A stretch of DNA of 64,000 bases from Linum tenue (GCA_946122785.1 CAMGYJ010000011.1:15686001-15750000), one strand, 5' to 3'. Positions 35,251 through 47,568 are shown, counted from the first letter of the stretch. Made by a program: numbers and translations. The notes: generated by a model from the sequence alone, not told the origin.

Positions 35251-35681
35251 TGAGAACAAAAGTAGAAGATAGGTTTTGTGGAAGGATTCTCAACTGAGAG
35301 CCTTCTGGTTTTCGTTTTCATTTATACACCAATATGTACAAAAGTAAAGGTGATTAGCAATGGCTAATCTACAGTGTTGCCTAACTACTCAAACTATCCA
35401 ATAGAGTATGTACAGATGGCTAACTAACAGATAAAACTAATTAAGTAAAACGACAGCGTTGATGGAAGGCTCGAGCTCTACGTTTCTTTGCACAGCGGAA
35501 CGGCGACGTTTCGCTCCAGTCCCTGTTTCTGGACAGAAGTGAAACGACGTCGTTCCAACTTGATTCAATGCTGCTCTTCGTGAGATCCCTTTATCTGCCT
35601 TCATCCATACAACAGCTTGTTGCACTCTGAACAATGGAGATCACGCTGCTGCTGTTGGTGGTTCATCTCATCACTCCAATA
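35251..35681 (-). repeat. 5' LTR of the second copia element
   Basis: 431 bp, outer flank GGTTG. The primer-binding site for initiator tRNA-Met (35239-35250) is directly adjacent. Confidence 0.9.
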
Positions 35682-36213
35682 GGTTGGGGCGCGTGAGGAG
35701 GAGACATCCGTCTTTGGAGGACAAGTAGCACAAGTGTTCCATGTTGTCCTTGTCGCCGTAGCGCCGCAGCCGGGATGTGAAGTGGGGAAGGGTGAAGCGC
35801 CGAGGGATTCTGGGCGGAGGAAGGTCGTAGAGCATGGGCAGGGGCAAGAAGTCGTGGAGAGTGAGGAGCGGGATCGTCGGCCGGTTTGTGGGCGGTGACA
35901 GGGGATCGCGGTGACGATGAGATGATGATTTGAAAATCTTGGGGATCGGAACGAAGTCATGGTTCCGGCCGCGGGAGGGAGAGGCGGCTTGTCCGCGACG
36001 ATGTCGTCTTAGAGCTGTCTTGATTGGTTCAGAGACGAAGAGTCCGGGAAGACTGGGCGGTTGTGGAATTGGAGGGCGGCGGATCTCCATGATTTACAGA
36101 CTGCTGAGAAGGCAATGTGTTGGGGAATGGTGTCCAAGTGCTCTCTGTAGAACTTCAGTGTTAAATACATCCTCCGATAACTGCGAGTAATCCCTTGGCG
36201 GTGGAGGCTCCAT

Positions 36214-37185
36214 GACGATCGAGGATAGCTTGTCAATGGGCTCTTTGTGGTGATCGGAGATTCGGCCGGTGGCAGGGAGCAGCTGATTGACGGATTGTTC
36301 ACTGCGGATTTGACGTTTGATACAGCCTGCTGTTGTCACGAATCAATGATTGGGATCTTGAATATGGGAATTCCATATGTGCAATTCACAAATCTCATAT
36401 TTAGTATCCGACATTGTCGTCGCCTTGAATTGGAAGCACCAGGCAGGTTTTAGCCTTTATATATAGTTTTGTTGTACACCTATTGTCTAACCAATTTCAA
36501 AACGGAAAAGGTAAAACAAAGAACTAGGAAAAGGAAAAGGAAAAATGAAGCCATACTAATGGGCCGGGTAAAATTCTCGTAGTTATGGGCCGGACAGGCC
36601 AGGATGCCTTCTCAGTTCTCACGACTCACTCACGTATAATCAAAAGTGAAATTCTAAATAATTTTAGTAAAATTACATGTAATTAAGACATAAAAAATAA
36701 TCGATATTGATTGGATCAGAATAAGTCGAGTTTTATGACCAAGGTGAAAAAAGTACTCATATTTACCCGCTCCTCCCTCTTAACAGACAGATATTACACA
36801 TACCAAAAGAAATCAAACAAATTGGATAAAACGAGTTCGAAATTGTCATCCTGTGAAACAGCCTCTTGACTTGAGCCATCTCATCTCATGCACATCTGGT
36901 CATATGCATATAGAAATGTTTGATTGTACAACACTCCACCACATGGGATTCCTTCAAATGGATTTATTGCCCATTAGACTAGTACCAAACTCCAAGCACT
37001 ATTGGGCCTTTGGCCTGCCAGCGTCATGGTCATACGTTGCCCTTTCTCGTGCTCTCCCCCTCTCTACCTCTCTCTTTCCATTGTTCTTCTTCTTCACCTA
37101 GAAGGGAAGGGAATTGCGAATGCTAATTCCGAAGCCATTTCAAGAGACGTTTTTTTTATCAGAAGGCTAAGAGGATTCGCGGAAA
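36214..37185. other. Shared upstream region of two divergent genes
   Basis: Spacer between the minus-strand F-box pseudogene and the plus-strand gene starting at 37186. It includes a CT-rich tract (37035-37100) typical of a plant 5' UTR just before the latter gene. No other gene was seen. Confidence 0.45.
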
Positions 37186-40100
37186 ATGGGTGCAGCTCTC
37201 CTTGAGCTGGAGCAAGTCCTCAGGTCCCAAAAGGTACTTACACCCACCCCTGAATCTTTTCGCCATTCCAAAAGAGTACTTGGGTATGTGCTGTAGTTGA
37301 AACAGAAAGTTCGTTTTAACCGCCCCTGAATATAATACCGTGAGAAAAATGTCTCTGTTTTTCAGCTTCAATTGTTAGGTATGGAGTCGCTGATGTATTT
37401 CTAATGTAATCAATTAGTTGCATTGAATATGAACTGGAAAGGGTCATATTTAAATTCTTTTATCGAGATGGAAAGCCATCGTGATTATTAAAAAAAAAGT
37501 TTCAATTTTTTTGTTGGGTTTCGGGATCCCAAATGTTTTTTTTTTCTTATGAATTGAATTAAGCTTTGTTGTTTACAAATCTAGGAGTACTTGACCGCAC
37601 AAGAAGCACAATTACTCCAAGTGTGCAAGAGCAATGCTATCAGGGCATTCACCTTTGGTGCATGTCTTGGAGGTTCTACTACCTGGGCATGTATGTTTCC
37701 CCCACATTTTCCAGGTATCTATCTCTGAGGTAGTAGAATGATGCCAATGGAAACTAGCGAGCATAGTGATACTATCGTGAAATCATCGGGTGTCCCTTAG
37801 TCCAGCTGGCATTTGACTACTTCTACGAATTTGCAATCATGTGTTGTGTTCTTGCCTCTTGGTTTGTTGTTTGCATTAACTGGAAGTGGGAAGATGGATT
37901 AGGTTTAAAGTTGGTTTTGTTCTTTCGATCGTTGTTGATTTTTCCACCTCTTTCGTCTTAAGATGGGAGATGTTTAGATTTGTACTTGCTATTTTAAAGT
38001 CAAATGTCCTGCTTCTATACCCTTTTCTGATACTTTACAAAATTCTGGCAGTGACTTGGAGGCTAAGTAGGGTAGTACGTGTAAACATCTCCGGAGGTAA
38101 TAGTTTCCATACTCTCTTCCAATCTATGCACAAAACCAGACTTTCCTCTTTTCGTCTAATCATCATCAAAAATTTTACTCTTACATAGGAGCTGCTGTGT
38201 TCATGGGATTTGGGAGATTCGGTAGTTCCCTCGAGTCTTGTGTTGATCATATCATTTCACGAGATAGGAGTCGAATACAGAGAGAGTTAGCAAATATGTA
38301 TGTCAATGCAATGAGCTATAGTTCTGTACGAAGACACCATTTTTGTTATGATTGTAATGTCATAATTCCCTAGTGATGCACAATTGTGAATTGCTTCAAA
38401 ATTTTGTTACCCCATGATAATTGTCGAAAACATATTGATTTCATGTGCTTAATGTGATTATTTCATAATATGTTTGAGACATATAATGCTTGTTTTTTTG
38501 GTCCAACTAAGCTCGGAATGGTTATATAACCATTACCGTCGAGTGCCAATTATTCTATATGTTTTAGGTAAATGAAATGAGAAATTGGCATCGCTGAATG
38601 GATTGACTCTAAGTGGACGGATGGGTTTGTTTTTCCAATAAACTTGGACCGGGCAGGAGGAGAAAGAGAGCTGAGCGCTGCGTTTGGGAACAAAAATTGG
38701 AAGCGGAATTCTGTGGAGGAATTGGGCCATTCTTGGGATTTTTGGGTGACACACGTTTTGGGCCAGGGGGAAGGCTTGGGACGATTATTAGTGGAGGCGA
38801 CTGGGATTAATTTGCGGGGAGAATTCTTTGGACAGGGAATTGGAGCGGCCAGGCTTGGGACGAATTCTCTGGGAACGAATTTCTTTCGGGAGAAAATTAG
38901 CAGGGCGCAGCGCAAGTCGGGACGAGCGGAGAGCAGCTGCGCTGGGCGGCGATCACGAGCAGGGGAAGAAAATTTCAGTATTTTTTCCTTTGCTTTGATT
39001 CGTGACATGATGATTAAGAACATGATTATATCTTTCGATTTCGTCATGAACTAAACCCCAATTTCTGGGGGAAGCACCATAGGATGTAGCTATTTCTATA
39101 TTTGATGGATTGATTCATATTTCTTTTCTTCCAATCTCTATTGCATGGAATTACTTAATGCTTTGTGTTGACTGGCCACCAATACATTGATTTGTTGTTA
39201 ATTAGGTTATTAGCGACAGTGAAACCCTAATAACTGAACATATTTCATGTGACATAGTAACTTATCGAAGCGACAGTGGATTAAATAAGGTACTATGCGG
39301 TCTTCATTACGATATCGATCTTCAGGCTAAATAATTAAGTCATTGAGCTACGACAGTAGGATTTGATTTAATTGTTTAGAATGTAGTAATTCCCGACAGG
39401 GATAGCTAGCATAGTAGTGATATCCTGGTTGTAGAGAATTGGATTAAATTGATTGGAATCTGTGAATTAATTTGGATAGGATAGGTAGTGAATCCCGGTG
39501 TTTCTCCCAGAGCTTTCTCCCATTGATTTAAACCCGACAAGTTTACTTTGCTTAATTAGTTTAATTATTTTGCTAGTAGTTAATAATCTCATTCAACCAT
39601 TTTCACCTATAGTTTGCTCTACAAAATTGATAGAACTTAAGGTTGTACCAGTCCCTGAGAGACGATACCCGGACTTTCCGGTTTACTATGAGATAGGATT
39701 TAGGCATTACGCTTTTGCCCTATCAAGTTTTCGGCGCCGTTGCCGGGGACTGCCATACCTTATTTTTGTTGATTTTTGTGAGTGAACTATTTTGATATGG
39801 GTGTTAGTGTGCAGGTGAATTTTTCAGGTTTATCCTCCTCGTGCATGCCAAGGAGGACGACTGGCAATTTACTGCCACTTGATCCAGAGATAGAGAGGAC
39901 CTGCCGACAGAACAGGAAGCAGGTCAAGTTAGGGAAGCATCCTACCACATCCACAACTCCTAAGCCTTCCCTAACCCAGAATCGTCAACCAAGAAGGCAG
40001 GTTTCACCACCTGTCATCCCGACACCAACGACACCGCCACCGCGCATCATCGAGCCAGACATCATGGCAGAACAGGATCGTTCGATCAGGGCTCGTCTGA

Positions 40101-43100
40101 ATCGGAGGACTGGAGCCCGAGCTTCATGTGTTGTCATTCCGGCTGGGGATGCAAACATGGAGATTACCCCAGCCGTCATCAATATGATCACTAATGGGTA
40201 CACCTTCTCAGGGACCATCACCGAGGATCCTCATGAACATCTTCGCCGGTTTGCAAGCATTTGTGACACAATGAAGAGCCCGGCTTTGTCTGATGATGCC
40301 ATCCGTCTTCGGATGTTCTCATTTTCTCTGCTAGGGAATGCATCACACTGGTTCCAGAACTTGACACCCCGTTCCATCACAACATGGGGTCAGCTTGAGA
40401 AGACCTTTTTGGATAAGTACTTTCCTCCTGCCAAGGCAATGAAGAGGCAAGAGGAAATTGTCACTTTTAAACAAGCTGAGGATGAAAGTCTGACCGAGGC
40501 ATGGGAGCGCTATAAGGAGCTTTTAATGAGATGCCCGAGCCACGGTCTTGAAGATTGGAACGTGATCTCCATCTTCTTCAACGGAATTAGAAGACAATTC
40601 CGAGATGCTCTGAATAATGCTTCCCGGAATGGTTTCACAAGAATGGAAGCACCAGAAGCATATGAACTGGTGGAGAAGATTTGCTCTGAAGATACTGAAT
40701 GGGGTAGTGAGACCAGCATTCGAAGGAGAGGAGGCTTGCATGAGGTAGACAGAGTTGCAAGTTTAGAAGCAAAGATTGATGCTAAGCTGGACTCCAAGTT
40801 CGATGCACTTGAATGAAGGCTGGCTAAGATGACTCTTAGTAGACAAGAGGAGGTTGCTTGTTGCGAATTATGTGAAGGTGCTCATCATAGGGATCTATGT
40901 CCACTGGTAGCTGATCAGTTGGAAGATGTGCACTACATCAACAATCAGCGAAATCAAGGCCAGGGAGGTATGTATTCAAATACCTACAACCCGCAATGGA
41001 GGAAGCATCCTAACTTCTCCTGGGCAAAAAACAACCCAGCTGGTGCTCGCAACATTCCACCTCCAGGCCTGCAGCAGCAACAACCTCAACAAGAGAAGAA
41101 ACCACAACTTGAAGAATTGCTTCTGGCTCACATGCAGAAAACCGACAAAAATCTGAAGGGTCTGGATCAATTTGTCACTCAACAGCTAGCCATCAACAAT
41201 AATTTACAATCTTCTATGCTAGCTATGGAGAGGCAGATGGGACAAATGGCTCAAACATTGGCGGAGATGCAAGGCAGGATTCCTGGGACATTACCGGCTA
41301 ATACCGAGAGGAATCCAAAAGATGCTAAAGTTGTGGCAGTGATATTGAGGAGTGGCAAGGCCTTGGAAGACCCTAGCAGCTCGAAAAAGGCACCAGAGGC
41401 AGAAGACGAAGCACCGGGAGAAGGGTCTGGTGCAGAAAATGAGGAATCAGCCTTACACAGGCAAATTGACAGCAGTTTGCCTGTGCAAAAGCATGCTACC
41501 CGTGCAAAACCAGCAGGGGAAAATGAGAAGAGGGAGGAGCTAAAACATTATGACCCACCCGCACCATTCCCTCAGAGGTTGATGAAGCCTTTGGAGGACC
41601 CGAACTTCAAAAAATTTGTGAATCTCTTCAAGCAATTGCACATCAACATTCCGCTAGCTGAGGCTCTTGAGCAAATGCCCACGTATGCCAAATTTCTTAA
41701 GGAATTGTTGACAAAGAAGAGAAAATGGAGTGATTTGGAGAAAGTAACACTCACACCAGAGTGTAGTGCTGTGATCCAAAATAAATTGCCCGAGAAGAGG
41801 GATGATCTGGGCAGTTTCACCATTCCATGTGCCATTGGAGGTACAAAGTTCGATAAATCACTTTGTGATCTTGGAGCAGGAATTCATTTGATGTCATACT
41901 CAGTCTACAAGAAATTGGGATTGAGAGATGTTCTTAAGCCTACTCGGATCACTCTCCAATTGGCCGATCGATCAGTGAAAATTCCAAAAGGAGTGGTGGA
42001 GAATGTATTGGTGAAGGGGTGGGGAAGTTTATTATCCCCACAGATTTTGTGATTCTGGAGATGGAAGAAGATCGGGGAGTGCCTCTCATTCTTGGGAGAC
42101 CTTTTCTAGCCACTGGTGATGCACTCATCGATGTCGGGAGAGGGAAGTTGACATTCCGAGTAGGTAAGGAGGAGGAAATTTTTAATGTCTTTCAAGTTGA
42201 TCATAATCACGATGCATTTGATGACTTTGAAAGTGGAGCTCGAGAAAGGAAAAATTCCTCTTCCTGTGATAGTGGACAACCTGAACAACTATCACATGTT
42301 CTATCTGCTCAGATTCTGAAATCAAAGCAAGGACAGAAAGCCTTGCCAGATCACCTCAAATATAGATATTTGGGTAAGGATTTCAATCTTCATGTTATTA
42401 TTCCTTCTTCACTGACATTGAAACAGGAAGAGTACTTGCTTGAGGCACTGCAGTACCACCTACGCCTCACTAAAGGGTCCAACATGCAAGATAAGAAGGT
42501 CATACCAAATTTTCGCACACCTGGCCCTACTGAGGTGACTCATATGTTAGATGGAGGTTATGCATTCTATCATTGCTTGGGAGGGTATTCTGGATACCTT
42601 TCCATACCCATTGGCTAAAAGCTCCATGAACGTCAGGCTGAGGACGTTAAACAAGCGCTTCTTGGGAGGCAAGCCAAGGTAAGTTTTCTTTTCTTTATTT
42701 TTCTTTTTCGTTGTGTCAAACCCGTGCATGTTTAGATTAGGAGTTGAACATTAGGGACAATGTTCCATCCTGAGTGTGGGGTGGTGAGTCTTAGTGTTTG
42801 TTTGTTCCTCTTGTCATGTGGTCTGTAAAAAAAACTGTCATTTGGGTTGTGCACAGCCAAACTGCATGCAGTTTGCCTGTGCAAAAAGCAGTCTGCCTGT
42901 GCAAAGCTAATGGCCAAAAAAACACCAAAAAAATCAGAAAATTAAAAACAAAACCTTGTACTCTTGTGGTAACATGATGTAAATGACTTTGATGCCTTGA
43001 AAATGAGTTTGTGCTTGAAGGAAATCAACAAAATCACCCGTACTAGTGTTGAATTGCATAGTTCTTCACAATGAGCTTGATGTTTTGACTGACTTGATGT

Positions 43101-46063
43101 GCTTTGAATGAGCAAACTATTTTAGCAACACTCTATTTTGGGAGGATAGTGTAATGACTTTTGGTGAAGTAGTTAGGTGGAGAACATTGACCATTCGACA
43201 TGTTTGGATACCGTGCTTACTTGCATCAATTATGAGCTGTCGATTTTGCAACGAGTCTCTTTGTTTTGATGGTTTTATGATGGGGTGAACTGTATCTTTA
43301 TAAAAGAAAATACTACCTGACAAGTAAAATATAAGAAAGTTGCCATAACAATTAAAGTGTGGGTAAAAATGCCAAAATCGTGTGAGGCAATCACTCATTG
43401 CACATGGGGATTAGGAAAGATTCAATTGAGAATCGGTTCGCGACCGTACGATGTTGCTTATCAAGTATGATCCCCAGTTGAGTGAAGTGCCATTAGAGGA
43501 TGTGCAATGACCCTCCACACGGACCGAGGAAAAGGAGTTGAAAGAAGCCCTTATGCGAGTGCTAAGAAGCAGAAATTGCTCTTGCTCGGTCACCGGTAGT
43601 AAGAAACAAATCCCACTTGTACTAAATACGACCACTCGGCAAGCAAAATCTGAAAGAGAGAAAACTCTCCTTGTCATAAAAGGTAGTGATGTGCTTAAAG
43701 TTAAAATCTTGTTTGCGAAAGGCTTCCCCCATTAGTTTTTGAGACTCATGCTTAATTAATTGGTTATGATTGGTGTGAGTAAGCCAGATTGTCCTCACGA
43801 GATATGCACCTCACTGATGTGGTTAGATTCTCCTAATAACCGTTGCACCATAAGTTATTAACCACCCACTACCGATGATCTGAATTGAGTGTTTGCTAAT
43901 AGAGTTTTTGGTGGATTTGAGTCAGTCAATGTTAAAGGGTTGCAAGAACTTGAGTGTGGGGTGAAAGGGTATGATCATTAAAGCACAACTCATCCTTTGA
44001 GAAAGAAACTACTGATTATCACAAGAGTACAAGGGTAAATTTCTTGTGTTGATGTTGTGTTCTGTGTGTCTTGAGTAAGGTTGTGTCTCTGTGGTATGTG
44101 TTGTGTTTCTCCAATTATCGTTCTCTTGTCTGAGTCGTTGCTTAGGGACAAGCAAGTATTGAGTGTGGGGTTGTGATAATTGTCGAAAACATATTGATTT
44201 CATGTTCTTAATGTGATTATTTCATAATATGTTTGAGACATATAATGCTTGTTGTTTTGGTCCAACTAAGCTCGGAATGGTTATATAACCATTACCGTCG
44301 AGTGCCAATTATTCTATATGTTTTAGGTAAATGAAATGAGAAATTGGCATCGCTGAATGGATTGACTCTAAGTGGACGGATGGGTTTGTTTTTCCAATAA
44401 ACTTGGACCGGGCAGGAGGAGAAAGAGAGCTGAGCGCTGCGTTTGGGAACAAAAATTGGAAGCGGAATACTGTGGAGGAATTGGGCCATTCTTGGGATTT
44501 TTGGGTGACACACGTTTTGGGCCTGGGGGAAGGCTTGGGACGATTATTAGTGGAGGCGGTTGGGATTAATTTGCGGGGAGAATTCTTTGGACAGGGAATT
44601 GGAGCGGCCAGGCTTGGGACGAATTCTCTGGGAACGAATTTCTTTCGGGAGAAAATTAGCAGGGCGCAGCGCAAGTCGGGACGAGCGGAGAGCAGCTGCG
44701 CTGGGCGGCGATCGCGAGCAGGGGAAGAAAATTTCAGTATTTTTTCCTTTGCTTTGATTCGTGACATGATGATTAAGAACATGATTATATTTTTCGATTT
44801 CGTCATGAACTACACCCCAATTTCTGGGGGAAGCACAATAGGATGTAGCTATTTCTATATTTGATGGATTGATTCATATTTCTTTTCTTCCAATCTCTAT
44901 TGCATGGAATTACTTAATGCTTTGTGTTGACTGGCCACCAATACATTGATTTGTTGTTAATTAGGTTATTAGCGACAGTGAAACCCTAATAACTGAACAT
45001 ATTTCATGTGACATAGTAATTTATCGAAGCGACAGTGGATTAAATAAGGTACTATGCGGTCTTCATTACGATATCGATCTTCAGGCTAAATAATTAAGTC
45101 ATTGAGCTACGATAGTAGGATTTGATTTAATTGTTTAGAACGTAGTAATTCCCGACAGGGATAGCTAGCACAGTAGTGATATCCTGGCTGTAGAGAATTG
45201 GATTAAATTGATTGGAATCTGTGAATTAATTTGGATAGGATAGGTAGTGAATCCCGGTGTTTCTCCCAGAGCTTTCTCCCATTGATTTAAACCGAACAAG
45301 TTTACTTTGCTTAATTAGTTTAATTATTTTGCTAGTAGTTAATAATCTCATTCAACCATTTTCACCTATAGTTTGCTCTACAAAATTGATAGAACTTAAG
45401 GTTGTACCAGTCCCTGAGAGACGATACCCGGACTTTCCGGTTTACTACGAGATAGGATTTAGGCATTACGCTTTTTCCCTATCACCCCATCAATTGACAG
45501 AATGGTGAAGAATCACTCTCATGTTCCCTGGGCCAAGGAACTTCTATGCAAACAATTCTACAAGGAGACTGTTTACAATGAAACTGATGAAGCCATGCTG
45601 AGGTGGCGTCACCGAAATTACTCTGGTGACAGTGAACAAAAGACAGGTAATAGTGATCACCACAAGGATCCAGACGACAGAAAGCCGAATGACCAAGATC
45701 ACCACAATCATTCATCAAAGGAAGCAGATACCATTAAGAAGGTTGATAAATCAAAGTCAAAGCAAGCTACTGCAACTCCGACGTCTGTAAGTTCCTTCCA
45801 TCAGCATAGATTGTTTTGTATCTTTGGTGTTTGCAAAACTCCTAACTATCTTTTCACCGTACTTCCAGATGAACTCGGAGTCTCAGCAAGCTCATACAGC
45901 AGAATACCCTTTTAGTAGCATTTTTGCACCACCACCACTGGAAGAGATCCATCACCCTGCTACTCCTCCAGACACTGAATCTAGAGCAGTCCACCGCAGT
46001 CATAGGCGATCTCACCGCCGTAATAGACGCAGAATGCACCATCATCGAGAAGCTACCTTGTGA
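37186..46063 (+). CDS. Conserved plant protein, possibly OCIA-like, six exons
   Basis: Exons 37186-37233, 37585-37690, 38052-38096, 38189-38297, 45501-45786 and 45869-46063 have GT-AG borders and agreeing phases. They give 262 codons ending in TGA. The protein starts MGAALLELEQVLRSQK, then LTAQEAQLLQVCKSNAIRAF, two hydrophobic Gly-rich stretches (FTFGACLGGSTTW and NISGGAAVFMGFGRFGSSL) and CVDHIISRDRSRIQRELANI. The second half is hydrophilic, with His/Asp/Lys-rich and Arg/His-rich tails (HRRSHRRNRRRMHHH). The N-terminal LT..E...L..C pattern with two short membrane-like segments recalls the OCIA domain of mitochondrial or endosomal proteins; this is a guess. Intron 4 is 7.2 kb because it holds an Athila-like retrotransposon. 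No frame defect was seen, so the gene may work. Confidence 0.8.
38415..39725 (+). repeat. 5' LTR of the Athila-like element
   Basis: 1311 bp, begins TGATAATTGTCG, ends GCCCTATCA; preceded by CCCCA. Confidence 0.95.
39782..42618 (+). pseudogene. Athila-like Gag-protease with RT stub
   Basis: The first part (39782-40816) holds retrotrans_gag: DPHEHLRRFASICDTMKS, LRMFSFSLLGNASHWFQNL and WGQLEKTFLDKYFPPAKAMK. An in-frame TGA at 40814 stops it, and the same frame resumes at 40817 with a CCHC-like CELCEGAHHRDLC and a Gln-rich linker. The retropepsin follows as FTIPCAIGGTKFDKSLCDLG with DLGA in the active site (about 41865). A frameshift near 42015 leads into VILEMEEDRGVPLILGRPFL. After ALPDHLKYRYLG the RT is reduced to YHCLGGYSGYLSIPI and then joins the pol C-terminal tail. 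Only the Gag part is nearly complete. Confidence 0.9.
42619..44173 (+). other. Long 3' non-coding region of the Athila-like element
   Basis: About 1.5 kb between the pol remnant and the 3' LTR, with recurring GAGTGTGGGGT motifs (for example 42772, 43950, 44161), as in Athila/Tat elements. No env-like frame of useful length was found. Confidence 0.6.
44174..45484 (+). repeat. 3' LTR of the Athila-like element
   Basis: 1311 bp, near-identical to 38415-39725; followed by CCCCA. Its right edge is only 16 nt from the splice acceptor of exon 5. Confidence 0.95.
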
Positions 46064-46382
46064 CTTGGAGAGTCTATAGTAACATACATCACTGTCCAGG
46101 ATCATCATCATGTCAAGAGATGCTACTGCACATCCTTGAAGCAGCTCCTTGGCAATGAAAGGACATATAAACAATTGTCCAGTAGTCATTGTCTTGAAGA
46201 TGGAGGTTCCCCTCTTATGGGCAAAGCCATATTTGTGCAATGTGTAAGACTATATGGATGACCAAATCAAGACCGTAAAACAGTTTTTCTGACTGATGGG
46301 GAATATGTTTTCTTACCCTTTTTTCCTCCAAATAAGTGTCTGCAGTTCATAGTGTAAAGCTTCATTGTTGATTTCCCCTAAT

Positions 46383-46603
46383 TTACTTGAGGACCTGTGT
46401 ATCAGCCATTAATTTCAGTTGCTCAGCAGTTCTCAATCTTCTGGGTACGTCATTTTGCGCTGAAACTTGATCACTCAAAAACCTATACACCTCCTGTTTG
46501 TGTGTTAACTGCAAGCAAATAAACAAAACGGCCTTCATTATCTGCAGTCTGGAAATAGCACCAACAACTTGATTTCTTGCTTCTACAGCTGCCTCCAAAA
46601 AAG
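46383..46603 (-). pseudogene. Possible last two exons of a truncated gene
   Basis: On the minus strand an exon-like piece, 46603-46569 (FLEAAVEARNQ), is followed by GT. After an AG it joins in phase with 46493-46383 (EVYRFLSDQVSAQNDVPR, RLRTAEQLKLMADTQVLK, stop). The peptide is helical and charged, like a coiled-coil C-terminus. I do not recognise the family. No upstream exons were seen before the MITE at 46949, so it may be a leftover fragment. It is convergent with the gene ending at 46063. Confidence 0.35.
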
Positions 46604-46948
46604 CTGCTTAATAAGTAACTGCACCCCGGAACTGTTCACGACCTGCTTTCAATTAGTGACTGGTTGTCACTAAAAGTCTGCTAATTCTCTATGTGTAAGC
46701 CACATCCGGGTACTATAACACGGGTATTAGCTAGCCGCGTTTTCATCAAAGCGTGGTCTACGAAACTTGAAAGAAAGACCTCATAAAGTAAAAACCTGCA
46801 GAGAGATTTCTCAATGGAAGACTAACACCGATCGCAGCCGAAATTACCAACAACACGGTATTTCATTTTCATTCCGATGGAAGGATCCATGATCGTGCTT
46901 GTATCATGTATCAAAGAAACTCCATGGAACCTTCATCGTTTGTCGCGA

Positions 46949-47568
46949 CCAATGCAGTCAAAAGCGCGATTCTACCTAGAAGCGGAAAATGGGTAAAATC
47001 GTAAAGCATAGAATCAAAGCGTAAAAACGTAAGTTTTTTACGCATACTTTAATATAACGAAAAATGTGTTAAGTACGATAAAATATGAGTGGACATAGTT
47101 TAGATAAGTTAATAAATACTTGTAATTCATGTCTAAAGTTGAGAAACTCATAACATTTTAACAATAAGTTCATAAACATATATCTTAACAATAAGCTACA
47201 TTCCCCTCTATGCTAGTGAATTTGGGAAGGGCATAGCTGGTGAATTAGATTACTCTATTGAAACTAAGAATGCACCCAAGTACTTGATATGTATCTTTTA
47301 ATCTCAAATATATCATATTTTTGTGATTTACCTTTAAAATATAAGTATTTTCATGAATAGAATACTCTTTTAGTGAACTAGAAGCGTAAAAGCGTAAAGC
47401 GTTTTAGTGAACCAGAAGCGTAAAAGCGTAAGCTTTTAAGCTTTAAAGCGCATTTTAGTCCCGATTTTATACACTTAAGATTTTATATGGAAACGAAAGC
47501 GTTTTGGTATCCTAGAAGCGTAAAACCGTAAGTTTTTAAGTTTTCAAGCGCAATTTTGACTGCATTGG
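46949..47568. mobile_element. MITE with CCAATGCAGTCAAAA ends and 6-bp TSD, copy 1
   Basis: The ends CCAATGCAGTCAAAA and TTTTGACTGCATTGG are perfect inverted repeats. They are flanked by TCGCGA on both sides (46943-46948 and 47569-47574). The interior repeats motifs such as AGAAGCGTAAAAGCGTAAG and TTTTAAGCTTTAAAGCGC. A short relative at 53711-53912 also has a 6-bp duplication. No coding region. Confidence 0.75.

Larger units (their letters stand above)
29594..35681 (-). mobile_element. Second Ty1/copia element, minus strand
   Basis: The LTRs are 29594-30024 and 35251-35681 (431 bp each, ~90% alike by eye). The flanking duplication is GGTTG (29589-29593 and 35682-35686). The LTRs read TGAGAA...CCAATA on the plus strand, so one terminus has changed from CA to TA. 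The primer site TGGTATCAGAGC (minus, 35239-35250) touches the 5' LTR. A 15-G tract on the minus strand (30025-30039) stands where the polypurine tract should be. The gag C-terminus, nucleocapsid and protease are deleted (34640 joins post-protease sequence). A solo LTR of another family sits inside at 31705-33171. It inserted into the F-box/DUF295 gene. Confidence 0.93.
28195..36213 (-). pseudogene. F-box/DUF295 (KIB-like) gene broken by transposons
   Basis: The minus strand begins MEPPPPRDYSQLSEDVFNTE (36213) and in a shifted frame continues as an F-box-like segment, DTIPQHIAFSAVCKSWRSA. At 35700-35760 it reads LCYLSSKDGCLLLTRPN. The gene resumes beyond the copia element with PRAPLHLYLRNPIIKS in the same frame once one GGTTG copy is removed. 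It then passes through SLYVVDCVNLYVISNL and YLADLCGEL, crosses a hAT MITE (28536-29161) and ends GAYNLHDGRVHSLASGGQYV near 28195. Domain order fits DUF295 beta-propeller F-box proteins. Besides the two insertions there are frameshifts near 36150, 36010, 29440 and 28350, so it is a pseudogene. Confidence 0.8.
38415..45484 (+). mobile_element. Athila/Tat-like Ty3/gypsy element in intron 4
   Basis: Two 1311-bp LTRs (38415-39725 and 44174-45484) run from TGATAATTGTCG to CCCTATCA. The flanking 5-bp duplication CCCCA lies at 38410-38414 and 45485-45489. A primer site GGCGCCGTTGCCGGGG (about 39733-39748, tRNA-Asp type) follows the 5' LTR. The purine-rich GAGTGTGGGGTTG precedes the 3' LTR. The interior encodes Gag and protease, then only a stub of RT; the rest of RT, RNase H and integrase are deleted. 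The LTRs differ at only about a dozen positions by eye, so the insertion is young. It lies in the same orientation as the host gene. Confidence 0.95.

Noticed and set aside
38550..39054. Open frames of 165 and 136 codons within the LTRs (repeated at 44309-44864)
   Set aside because: They occur in both LTR copies on both strands and match no protein; they are composition effects within the LTR.
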